From positions 1-20,969 of the forward strand of contig CAJBLC010000127.1 in NCBI GenBank assembly GCA_903953805.1: DNA of 20,969 nt, read 5' to 3'. Each line of letters begins with the position of its first letter. Position 1 is the first letter of the stretch. This stretch comes from an uncultured Actinomycetes bacterium (GTDB taxonomy: Bacteria > Actinomycetota > Actinomycetes > Nanopelagicales > Nanopelagicaceae). The notes beneath the pieces are model-generated. The model searched no databases. It was not told the DNA's origin and worked only from the letters and a program-made list of their open reading frames with translations. The position numbers and the translations under genes were made by a program. This document shows, piece after piece, positions 14,162 to 20,969 of this stretch.

Positions 14162-16390
14162 TTATTCAGATTTTTCTGAAGCTGCTGATGAAAGCGTTCC
14201 ATCAGGCATCACAGCGACCAAAGAGAACTTGCCCTTTGGATCGATCTCTGCGATCTCAACTTCGATCTTTTCGCCAACCTTCATAACTTCTTCGAGGTTC
14301 TCAATGCGCTTTCCACCATGCATCTTGCGGATCTGCGAGATGTGGAGCAAGCCATCTTTACCAGGAACGAGTGAGATAAAGGCACCGAATGTTGCAAGCT
14401 TTACAACTGAACCGTTGTAGCGCTCGCCAACCTTTGGAACTACTGGGTTAGCAATAGCTTCGATCATTGCCTTTGCAGCCTCGGCCTGTGAGCCTTCGAG
14501 TGCGCCGATGTAGATGGTTCCATCATCTTCGATAGTGATATCTGCGCCGGTGTCATCTTGAATCTGGTTAATCATCTTGCCCTTAGGTCCGATGATTGCA
14601 CCGATGAGGTCTGTTGGGACCTTGATCGAGATGATACGAGGAGCCAAGAGGCTCATCTCATCTGGAGTATCGATTGCAGATGTCATGATGTCGAGAATTG
14701 AGAGACGGGCTTCCTTCGCCTGAAGCAGAGCGCCAGCGAGAACTGATGCTGGAATTCCATCAAGCTTGGTATCAAGCTGAAGCGCAGTAACGAAATCCTT
14801 CGTACCGGCAACCTTGAAGTCCATATCTCCAAATGCATCTTCTGCACCGAGAATATCTGTCAATGCAACGTACTCAGTCTTGCCATCAACGTCATCTGAG
14901 ATAAGTCCCATTGCAATACCCGCTACGAGCGCCTTGAGAGGCACACCAGCGTTGAGCAATGACATTGTTGAGGCACAGACAGAACCCATTGATGTTGAAC
15001 CATTTGATCCAAGCGCTTCTGAGACCTGACGGATTGCGTAAGGGAACTCTTCGCGAGTTGGGAGAACTGGAACAAGGGCACGCTCTGCAAGAGCACCGTG
15101 GCCGATTTCGCGACGCTTTGGTGAACCAACACGACCGGTCTCTCCTACTGAATAAGGAGGGAAGTTGTAGTTGTGCATGTAGCGCTTGTTTGTCTCAGGG
15201 CTCAAAGTATCGAGCTGCTGCTCCATCTTGAGCATGTTAAGAGTTGTGACGCCGAGAATCTGAGTCTCGCCGCGCTCGAAGATTGCTGAACCGTGAACAC
15301 GTGGGATCACTTCAACTTCAGCTGTGATTGCACGAATATCGCGCAAGCCACGTCCATCGATACGGATCTTCTCGCGAAGAACGCGCTGACGAACGACCTT
15401 CTTAGTGACAGAACGGATCGCTGCAGAAACTTCCTTCTCGCGACCTTCGAACTGTGGGTTAACAGCCTCTTTGATTGCTTCGTTAGCAGCATCAAGACCT
15501 GCTTCGCGCTCTTGCTTTCCAGCAATTGTGAGCGCCTTTGCGATTGAATCCTTACCGGCAGCTTCGACTGCAGCATAGACATCATCTTGGTAATCAAGGT
15601 AGACAGGGAATTCGCCAGTTGGCTTTGCAGCAACCTTTGCAAGTTCCATCTGCGCTTCGCAGAGAATGCGGATGAATGGCTTTGCAGCATCAAGTCCTTG
15701 TCCAACAACCTCTTCCGTAGGGGCGCCAGCGCCACCCTTGATGAGATTAATTGTCTCTGAAGTCGCTTCTGCTTCAACCATCATGATTGCAACGTCGCCA
15801 TCGGCGATACGTCCAGCAACGACCATGTCGAAGGTAGCCTTCTCGAGATCTGAGTGGTTAGGGAATGCAACCCATTGACCTTCGATAAGTGCAACGCGCA
15901 CTCCACCGATTGGGCCAGAGAATGGCAATCCTGCGAGCTGAGTAGACATTGATGCGGCGTTGATCGCGATCACGTCGTACATGTGATCAGGATGGAGAGC
16001 CATCACTGTTACAACAATCTGAACTTCATTGCGAAGACCCTTGACGAATGATGGACGCAATGGGCGGTCGATCAAGCGGCAGGTGAGAATCGCATCTTCT
16101 GAAGGACGACCTTCGCGGCGGAAGAATGATCCTGGGATCTTTCCTGCTGCGTACATGCGCTCTTCGACATCCACTGTGAGTGGGAAGAAGTCGAATTGAT
16201 CTTTAGGATTCTTAGAGGCTGTTGTTGCTGAGAGCAACATTGTCTCGTCATCGAGGTATACAACAGCAGTTCCTGCTGCCTGCTTTGCGAGGCGTCCGGT
16301 TTCAAAACGGATCTCGCGCTTTCCAAACTTGCCGTTATCAATCTTTGCAACGGCGAACTTCACATCTTGACCCTCCATGGGTCGCTCCAT
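14162..16390 (-). CDS. pnp: Polynucleotide phosphorylase
   Basis: A phosphate-dependent 3'-5' exoribonuclease that also makes guanosine pentaphosphate in Streptomyces. It has 742 residues. Two RNase PH domains are visible (about 15-145 and 345-560), with FFRREGRPSE (89-98), the conserved HGALAERAL (431-439) and GDMDFK (D522, D524). The KH domain has GPKG (601-604), and an S1 domain spans about 655-727. The N-terminal GTFG-type and ETGRLAKQAAG segments match actinobacterial PNPase. The start at 16390 is supported by GGTGAG close upstream; M5 (16378) is the alternative. A large intergenic inverted repeat separates it from rpsO. Confidence 0.98.
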   Translation of the reverse strand: MERPMEGQDVKFAVAKIDNGKFGKREIRFETGRLAKQAAGTAVVYLDDETMLLSATTASKNPKDQFDFFPLTVDVEERMYAAGKIPGSFFRREGRPSEDAILTCRLIDRPLRPSFVKGLRNEVQIVVTVMALHPDHMYDVIAINAASMSTQLAGLPFSGPIGGVRVALIEGQWVAFPNHSDLEKATFDMVVAGRIADGDVAIMMVEAEATSETINLIKGGAGAPTEEVVGQGLDAAKPFIRILCEAQMELAKVAAKPTGEFPVYLDYQDDVYAAVEAAGKDSIAKALTIAGKQEREAGLDAANEAIKEAVNPQFEGREKEVSAAIRSVTKKVVRQRVLREKIRIDGRGLRDIRAITAEVEVIPRVHGSAIFERGETQILGVTTLNMLKMEQQLDTLSPETNKRYMHNYNFPPYSVGETGRVGSPKRREIGHGALAERALVPVLPTREEFPYAIRQVSEALGSNGSTSMGSVCASTMSLLNAGVPLKALVAGIAMGLISDDVDGKTEYVALTDILGAEDAFGDMDFKVAGTKDFVTALQLDTKLDGIPASVLAGALLQAKEARLSILDIMTSAIDTPDEMSLLAPRIISIKVPTDLIGAIIGPKGKMINQIQDDTGADITIEDDGTIYIGALEGSQAEAAKAMIEAIANPVVPKVGERYNGSVVKLATFGAFISLVPGKDGLLHISQIRKMHGGKRIENLEEVMKVGEKIEVEIAEIDPKGKFSLVAVMPDGTLSSAASEKSE

Positions 16391-16403
16391 TTCTCACCAT
16401 TCA

Positions 16404-16510
16404 CACGCATCGGTAATGGATCTTCGATCGAAGCTCGCGCCCCACTTTCCTAGATCAAACTAGTGAAGGTGTGCGAAAGCCACTACCGAGGACCGATTAG
16501 CAGATGCGTG
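16404..16510 (-). other. Long-range stem between rpsO and pnp (possible RNase III processing site)
   Basis: In the transcript CACGCAT (16510-16504) pairs with ATGCGTG (16410-16404). After an eight-base bulge, CGGT (16495-16492) pairs with ACCG (16414-16411). The enclosed segment contains the 12-base palindrome CTTCGATCGAAG (16422-16433) and a weaker TAGTG/CACTA stem (16461-16485). In E. coli and Streptomyces the rpsO-pnp spacer forms a hairpin cut by RNase III that governs pnp expression; this structure occupies the same place. Confidence 0.55.
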
Positions 16511-16526
16511 GAAGGCGTTTACTAAA

Positions 16527-16796
16527 TTAGCGGCGAATACCGAGCTTTTCGATAATCGCTCTGTAACGTGTTACATCAGTCTTTGCGAGGTACTGCAAGA
16601 TACGGCGACGCTTACCAACCATAAGCAAGAGGCCACGACGGTTGTGGTGGTCGTTCTTGTTGGTCTTGAGGTGTTCTGTCACTTCTTCAATTCGCTTTGA
16701 TAGCAATGCGATCTGAGTCTCTGGGCTTCCTGTGTCAGTGGCAGAAGCGCCGAACTTAGCAATGATCTCTTTTTTCTCTGCAGGCTGTAAGGCCAT
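16527..16796 (-). CDS. rpsO: Ribosomal protein S15
   Basis: A primary 16S rRNA-binding protein of the 30S subunit, 89 residues, exactly the family length. Typical segments are ATDTGSPETQIALLSKRI, HLKTNKNDHHNRRGLLLMVG (the 16S-binding region) and KRRRILQYL. The ATG at 16796 is preceded at 7 bases by AAGGAG. S15 usually represses its own synthesis by binding its mRNA leader. The 96-base upstream region has a TAGACT -10-like element and a small stem. It is followed by pnp after 136 bases, as in most bacteria. Confidence 0.98.
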   Translation of the reverse strand: MALQPAEKKEIIAKFGASATDTGSPETQIALLSKRIEEVTEHLKTNKNDHHNRRGLLLMVGKRRRILQYLAKTDVTRYRAIIEKLGIRR

Positions 16797-16892
16797 GGGG
16801 CACTCCTTGTACTGTCACGAGGGCCTCGGTGTTATTCACGAAGGCACAATTACTCGCTTTGATGTGGGCCAGAGTCTACCGATTGGGGCAGA
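16797..16892 (-). promoter_or_regulatory. rpsO promoter and leader region
   Basis: TAGACT (16878-16873, minus strand) is a -10-like element in the same ten-base context as the one at recA. Downstream, CA(C)CGAG and CTCGTG form a six-pair stem with a GCC loop at about 16816-16831, ending shortly before the AAGGAG ribosome site. S15 often controls its own synthesis through a structured leader; this could be such a site, but the structure is short and unproven. Confidence 0.35.
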
Positions 16893-17498
16893 TCAGGAGA
16901 AATCGGGCTTCCCGTTACGCGCACGCTTAAGCTCATAGAAGCCTGGAACTGCCACGCAGAGGGCAAAGCCATCCCAGAGCTTTCCAGCATCCTCGCCCTT
17001 TGGCGCAGGTGAGATAACGGGCCCGAAGAAGGCTGCCTCTCCGACGGCGATCACCGGTGTTCCGACATCATTTCCGACCATTGCAACAGCGCGTTCATGG
17101 CTGGAGATCATCGGCTCGTTCCACGATTCATCAGCAGCATCTGCGATGAGTTCGGCTGGCAAGCCGGCATCAGCGAGCGCGCCAGCGAGGAGTTCATCGC
17201 TCATCTTCTCTTTCTTGTGATGGATCCGATCCCCTAGGGCGTTGTAAAGAGCAAGTACTGAAGCATTGCCGTGCTTCTCTTTCACAGCCGCCACGAGACG
17301 AACCGCTCCCCAGGATTTTGCAAATGACTCAGTGTGAGCGGCATCCATCTCGCGATCCTTATTGAGATAAGCCAAGCTCATGACATTCCAGGTGACATCG
17401 ATATCTCGAACGTGTGATGCTTCAAGCAACCAACGAGAGGTAATCCAAGCAAACGGACAGATCGGATCGAACCACATATCTACTTTTTGAGCTGCCAT
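16893..17498 (-). CDS. DsbA-fold protein of the mycothiol-dependent Rv2466c family, single-cysteine variant
   Basis: A 201-residue DsbA-fold protein. It aligns along its length with Mycobacterium Rv2466c, a mycothiol-dependent reductase. Shared blocks are MWFDPICPFAWITSRW (8-23), MSLAYLN, ALGDRIH, ADAGLPAEL, VGNDVGTPVIAV with the cis-proline (about 143-155), FFGPV and PGFYELKRARN. The active site reads C14-P-F-A17, so the second cysteine of the Rv2466c CPWC motif is alanine and only one-thiol chemistry is possible. There is no signal peptide, so it is cytosolic. The ribosome site GGGGAG precedes ATG 17498; the gap to ribF is 10 bases. Confidence 0.85.
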   Translation of the reverse strand: MAAQKVDMWFDPICPFAWITSRWLLEASHVRDIDVTWNVMSLAYLNKDREMDAAHTESFAKSWGAVRLVAAVKEKHGNASVLALYNALGDRIHHKKEKMSDELLAGALADAGLPAELIADAADESWNEPMISSHERAVAMVGNDVGTPVIAVGEAAFFGPVISPAPKGEDAGKLWDGFALCVAVPGFYELKRARNGKPDFS

Positions 17499-17508
17499 TT
17501 ATCTCCCC

Positions 17509-18387
17509 TTAGTTATGGATATCGCTGTGAGTTAATTCTTTTGCTCGTTCGCAATCCGCCTTCATTTGAATGAGGAGCGGATCAAGACCGTCAAACTTTA
17601 AGGTGTCGCGCAATCTCCAACCGAACTCTAACTTCGCTTCTTGGTCATAGAGATCGAGGTCAGTTTGATCTAGTGCATAGGCCTCAACTTGACGACCACG
17701 AACTCCTGGGAAGGTGGGATTTGTTCCGATAGAAATCGCTGCTGGCCAACGATCTGCTCCGACTCCAAGCCAACCGGCATAGACACCATCAGCTGGAATT
17801 GTTGCGCTGTCGCTTAATCCGATATTTGCTGTTGGATATCCAATCGTTCTTCCACGCTTCTCACCATGAACCACTGGACCGCGTAAATAGAAGCGGCGAG
17901 TGAGTAATTCATTTGCACGCTCAACATCGCCATCGACGATCAATGTACGAATACGTGATGATGAGATGGCTGAACCGCGATTCTCGGATAACTCAACGGC
18001 GCTGACACCGAAACTCTTGCCGCAGTTCTTTAAATACTCGGCATTTCCGGCCGCTTTGTGACCAAAGGTGAAGTTTGCTCCAACTGTCACATGGCTAGCA
18101 TGTAACTGGTTGATCAAAATATCTTCAATAAATTGATCAGGAGTGAGCGCAGCAAATTCTCGAGTAAACGGCAGAACCACGACTTCGTGAGCGCCATGTT
18201 CTTTCAGAAGCGCGATTCGATCTGCGAGCGGCAATAGCATGGAAGGAGTGCGTTCTGGGGCGAAGATCGATGTCGGATGTGGATCAAAAGTCAGAACGGT
18301 CACTTCACCGTGGCGAGCTGCCTCAGCGATGATTGCTTGATGGCCTTGATGAACACCATCAAAGATGCCAATCGCAACTGATCTCAT
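17509..18387 (-). CDS. ribF: Bifunctional riboflavin kinase / FAD synthetase
   Basis: Converts riboflavin to FMN and then FAD. The 292 residues contain the N-terminal adenylyltransferase with GIFDGVHQGHQ (7-17; H13 and H16 of the HxGH motif), FDPHP (34-38), NFTFGHKAAGN (105-115) and ISSSRIR (141-147). The C-terminal kinase shows GEKRGRTIGYPTAN (175-188), and a glutamate in RQVEAYALD is the likely catalytic base. The N-terminus is about 15 residues shorter than many homologues but starts right at the first beta-strand. The ATG lies 4 bases after the truB stop without a ribosome site, suggesting coupled re-initiation. Confidence 0.96.
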   Translation of the reverse strand: MRSVAIGIFDGVHQGHQAIIAEAARHGEVTVLTFDPHPTSIFAPERTPSMLLPLADRIALLKEHGAHEVVVLPFTREFAALTPDQFIEDILINQLHASHVTVGANFTFGHKAAGNAEYLKNCGKSFGVSAVELSENRGSAISSSRIRTLIVDGDVERANELLTRRFYLRGPVVHGEKRGRTIGYPTANIGLSDSATIPADGVYAGWLGVGADRWPAAISIGTNPTFPGVRGRQVEAYALDQTDLDLYDQEAKLEFGWRLRDTLKFDGLDPLLIQMKADCERAKELTHSDIHN

Positions 18388-18391
18388 CTGA

Positions 18392-19246
18392 CTATTCTTT
18401 CACGGCCACGAGGGTTGGAGTTGCCAATCGTTTGCCGGCAAAATCTCGGTTCTCGAGCAAGGCGGCGAAGTTGCCATCGACTCCGAGAGCTGCAACCACA
18501 CCATCTGAATCACTTGCGCCGATAGTGCGGCCGAAGCCAATCTCAACGACCTCTTCATAACTCAAGGAACGGGTAGGCATCATTCGCGCAACTCCATCCG
18601 CAGTTGAGATAAGTGAGCCGCTCTCAAGATCGTGACATTCATCAATCGTGAATGGTGAGACGAGGGTTCGACGTAGTGAAGTGAGGTGGCCACCGACTCC
18701 GAGATATTCACCGAGATCGCGGGCGATTGCTCTGATGTAAGTACCGGCAGAGCAGGTGACGGCGATATCGATCTCGCTCCCCCGCACTTCGCAGATATTA
18801 ATCTCATAGATCGTCACTTCGCGCGCAGGGATCTCAACGACTTCACCTTGACGAACTCGTTCATGGGCTCGCTTGCCATCAATTTTGATTGCTGAGACTG
18901 AACTTGGACGCTGCATGATGGTGCCAACATATTGTTTGAGTCCAGTACGAATCTGCTCTTCTATCACTGCTGAAGCATCTGCAGTAGAAATGACGTCACC
19001 TTCACGGTCATCAGTATGGGTTGCGACTCCGAGTTTAATCGTCGCTTCATAACTCTTCTTGCCATCGACGACATATTGAAGGAGTTTTGTGGCATTACCG
19101 ACTCCCAAGACGAGAACACCGGTCGCCATGGGATCGAGCGTGCCCGCATGGCCAACGCGTTTTGTTCCGAACTTCTTTCGAGCCTTTGCAACGACATCAT
19201 GCGATGTCATGCCACCAGCCTTATCGACAAGCAGGAAGCCGTTCAT
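18392..19246 (-). CDS. truB: tRNA pseudouridine-55 synthase
   Basis: Isomerises uridine 55 in the T-loop of tRNAs. It has 284 residues from the ATG at 19246. The TruB motif GHAGTLDPMATGVLVLG contains the catalytic aspartate (D38 in this numbering), followed by KSYEATIKLG, QRPSSVSAIKIDGKRAHERVR and CSAGTYIRAIARDLG. The frame extends one codon further to a TTG at 19249, but ATG (MNGFLLVDK) is the normal N-terminus. It begins 14 bases after the rbfA stop. The infB-rbfA-truB-ribF order is standard. Confidence 0.97.
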   Translation of the reverse strand: MNGFLLVDKAGGMTSHDVVAKARKKFGTKRVGHAGTLDPMATGVLVLGVGNATKLLQYVVDGKKSYEATIKLGVATHTDDREGDVISTADASAVIEEQIRTGLKQYVGTIMQRPSSVSAIKIDGKRAHERVRQGEVVEIPAREVTIYEINICEVRGSEIDIAVTCSAGTYIRAIARDLGEYLGVGGHLTSLRRTLVSPFTIDECHDLESGSLISTADGVARMMPTRSLSYEEVVEIGFGRTIGASDSDGVVAALGVDGNFAALLENRDFAGKRLATPTLVAVKE

Positions 19247-19260
19247 CAAATGTAAGAGGC

Positions 19261-19677
19261 TTACTCGTGAGTCTTATATGGGTTTGCTTCGCCGATTGGC
19301 TTCGCATTCTCGCGAAGCTTGGCGAGCTCTTCATCAGCTTTGCGAACCTGGCTCATCAAATCATTCATTGCTGTAGCCTGCTCCTGCAATCCATCAGCGA
19401 AGAATTCAATCGAAGGAACAATGCGAAGTCCAAGTGCTTTACCGACTTCACCGCGTAATAACCCCTTAGAAGAGGCGAGTGCAGCGGCAGTCCCAGATTG
19501 CGCATCTTCATCGCCGAAGACGGTGTAGAAGATCGACGCTTGTTGTAAGTCGCCGGTAACTCGAACATCGGTGATTGTCACAAAGCCGAGACGCGGATCT
19601 TTGACCCGAGTCTCGAGCGCTTGTGCAACAACTTCTTTGATTCGGTCGGCAACCTTAAGTGCGCGATTGGAGGCCAT
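19261..19677 (-). CDS. rbfA: 30S ribosome-binding factor RbfA
   Basis: A 16S rRNA maturation factor needed for 30S assembly and cold adaptation. It has 138 residues with the KH-like fold. Visible are RALKVADRIKEVVAQALE at the start, RVKDPRLGFVTITDVRVTGDL (about 24-44), and LRGEVGKALGLRIVPSIEFFAD (about 74-95). A charged C-terminal tail follows. The ATG lies 2 bases after the infB stop (TAACGATG), so the two are co-translated. Actinobacteria often carry a DUF503 gene between infB and rbfA; it is absent here. Confidence 0.96.
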   Translation of the reverse strand: MASNRALKVADRIKEVVAQALETRVKDPRLGFVTITDVRVTGDLQQASIFYTVFGDEDAQSGTAAALASSKGLLRGEVGKALGLRIVPSIEFFADGLQEQATAMNDLMSQVRKADEELAKLRENAKPIGEANPYKTHE

Positions 19678-19679
19678 CG

Positions 19680-20969
19680 TTATGCCCGCTTCTTCTCGCG
19701 AATCTCGAAGGTCTGGATAACGTCGCCAACTTCAAGCTCCTTGAATGAACCGAGTCCAATACCGCACTCGAATCCTTCACGAACTTCATTGGCATCATCC
19801 TTGAATCGACGTAGTGAGTCGATCTGGAGACCTTCTGTATGTACTACGCCGCCACGCAAGGTACGAGCCTTGGCATTGCGCTTGATCGTTCCATCGAGAA
19901 CCATCGATCCGGCAATATTTCCAACCTTAGAAGATTTGAAGATATCGCGGACTTCAGCATTACCGGTGATGACCTCTTCATACTCAGGCTTAAGCAGACC
20001 CTTGAGTGATGCTTCGATCTCTTCGATCGCCTGGTAGATGACGGTGTAGAACTTCACTTCTACGCCCTCTTGATCTGCAAAGATCGCAGTCTGAGGCTCA
20101 GGCTTCACGTTGAAGCCGATGATCACTGCTGTTGAAGCAGATGCGAGTGTCACGTCGTTCTTTGTGATCGCACCTACGCCGCGGTGAATAACGCGGAGAT
20201 CGACTTCGGCTCCGACATCAAGCTGCAAGAGTGCATCTTCGAGCGCTTCCACAGAACCAGATACGTCGCCCTTGATAATGAGGTTGAGCGTGCTGATCTT
20301 GGACTGCTCCATGAAGTCTTCGAGTGAGACCTTCTTACGAGTCTTAGCAAGGAGCGCATTACGTGTTGCAAGTTGACGCTTCTCAGCGATCTGACGTGCA
20401 GTACGGTCATCTTCGGCGACGATAAAGGTATCGCCGGCGCCTGGAACTGATGTGAATCCGAGTACCTGAACTGGACGTGATGGACCAGCTTCAGTGACGG
20501 CATCGCCATTCTCATCGAGCATCGCACGAACGCGGCCATACGATCCACCGGCAACGATCGCATCTCCGACGCGAAGTGTTCCGCGCTGGACAAGCACAGT
20601 TGCTACTGGACCACGGCCCTTATCGAGGTTCGCTTCAATGGCAACACCACGAGCGACATCATCAGCAACTGCACGCAAGTCGAGTGCAGCATCAGCTGTT
20701 AGCAATACTGAATCAATAAGCGTTGAAATTCCATCACCAGATTTAGCAGAGACGTTGACGAAGATTGTGTCTCCGCCGTACTCCTCAGCAACGAGGTTAT
20801 ATTCAGTCAACTGTTGGCGGACCTTATCTGGGTTCGCGCCTTCCTTATCGACCTTGTTCACGGCAACAACGATTGGGACATCTGCAGCCTGTGCGTGGTT
20901 GAGCGCTTCAATGGTCTGAGGCATCACACCATCATCGGCAGCTACAACGAGAATCGCAATATCGGTGAC
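19680..20969 (-). CDS. infB: Translation initiation factor IF-2 (partial; N-terminal part beyond right edge)
   Basis: A GTPase that places initiator tRNA on the 30S subunit. The visible 429 residues are the C-terminal part. They begin within the G domain after the G3 motif, at VTDIAILVVAADDGVMPQT, and contain the G4 motif NKVD (visible residues 38-41) and the G5 motif VSAKSGDG. Domain II follows (GPVATVLVQRGTLRVGD), then domain III, and the C-terminal tRNA-binding domain (GNIAGSMVLDGTIKRNAKAR). The frame is open to base 20969, so the N-terminal domain, G1-G3 and the start codon lie outside the window. Confidence 0.97.
   Translation of the reverse strand, partial: VTDIAILVVAADDGVMPQTIEALNHAQAADVPIVVAVNKVDKEGANPDKVRQQLTEYNLVAEEYGGDTIFVNVSAKSGDGISTLIDSVLLTADAALDLRAVADDVARGVAIEANLDKGRGPVATVLVQRGTLRVGDAIVAGGSYGRVRAMLDENGDAVTEAGPSRPVQVLGFTSVPGAGDTFIVAEDDRTARQIAEKRQLATRNALLAKTRKKVSLEDFMEQSKISTLNLIIKGDVSGSVEALEDALLQLDVGAEVDLRVIHRGVGAITKNDVTLASASTAVIIGFNVKPEPQTAIFADQEGVEVKFYTVIYQAIEEIEASLKGLLKPEYEEVITGNAEVRDIFKSSKVGNIAGSMVLDGTIKRNAKARTLRGGVVHTEGLQIDSLRRFKDDANEVREGFECGIGLGSFKELEVGDVIQTFEIREKKRA

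Noticed and set aside
15307..15777. A 156-codon open frame on the minus strand inside pnp
   Set aside because: It is an out-of-frame shadow of pnp, rich in Arg, Leu, Ser and Gln as expected for a shifted frame; pnp is intact.
20174..20593. A 139-codon frame inside infB
   Set aside because: It is a shifted frame within conserved IF-2 domains II and III, with no independent support.
1..20969. tRNA or rRNA genes, CRISPR arrays, transposases, phage genes or a defence island
   Set aside because: No cloverleaf, regularly spaced repeats, transposase or integrase motifs, or defence domains were seen; coding genes occupy nearly all the window.

Overview
This window looks like chromosomal core DNA from an actinobacterium (Actinomycetota) with moderate GC, roughly half by eye. 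The protein sequences and the gene order recA / DUF3046 / clgR / cinA / pgsA / rimO / RodZ-like / ftsK / rnj / dapA / thyX ... dapB / M16 peptidase / pnp / rpsO / ribF / truB / rbfA / infB resemble Streptomyces and mycobacterial chromosomes. A protein related to the mycothiol-dependent Rv2466c family and an SOS box of the actinobacterial type support this. Very tight gene packing and moderate GC suggest a small-genome lineage, possibly freshwater Nanopelagicales (acI), but that assignment is an inference.

Layout: all genes are on the minus strand except the azlC-azlD pair. From the right edge leftward in transcription order: infB (5' end outside the window), rbfA, truB, ribF, a DsbA-fold protein, rpsO, pnp, an M16 zinc peptidase, dapB and a glutaredoxin. 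The plus-strand branched-chain amino acid exporter pair azlC-azlD follows, converging on the glutaredoxin and diverging from thyX. Then come thyX, dapA, rnj (RNase J), ftsK, a RodZ-like membrane HTH protein, rimO, pgsA, cinA (C-terminal domain only), clgR, a TetR regulator, DUF3046, and finally recA, whose 3' part runs off the left edge.

Functional themes: translation initiation and ribosome maturation (IF-2, RbfA, TruB, S15, RimO), RNA decay (PNPase, RNase J), diaminopimelate/lysine synthesis (DapA, DapB), thymidylate and flavin metabolism (ThyX needs FAD, RibF makes it), cell division and envelope (FtsK, RodZ-like, PgsA), and stress/SOS control (ClgR, RecA with a LexA box). Many junctions are ATGA or TAATG overlaps, indicating translational coupling. 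No rRNA, tRNA, CRISPR array, insertion sequence or prophage was seen. The longest stretch without a gene is about 200 bases (574-775), which holds the recA promoter and leader.

I found no obviously new multi-gene system. The most interesting signals are a strong excess of the octamer GCGATCGC (the HIP1 palindrome known from cyanobacteria), a LexA box inside the recA core promoter, a di-alanine C-terminus on ClgR, a DsbA-fold enzyme lacking its second active-site cysteine, a long-range inverted repeat between rpsO and pnp, and several starts that look leaderless.
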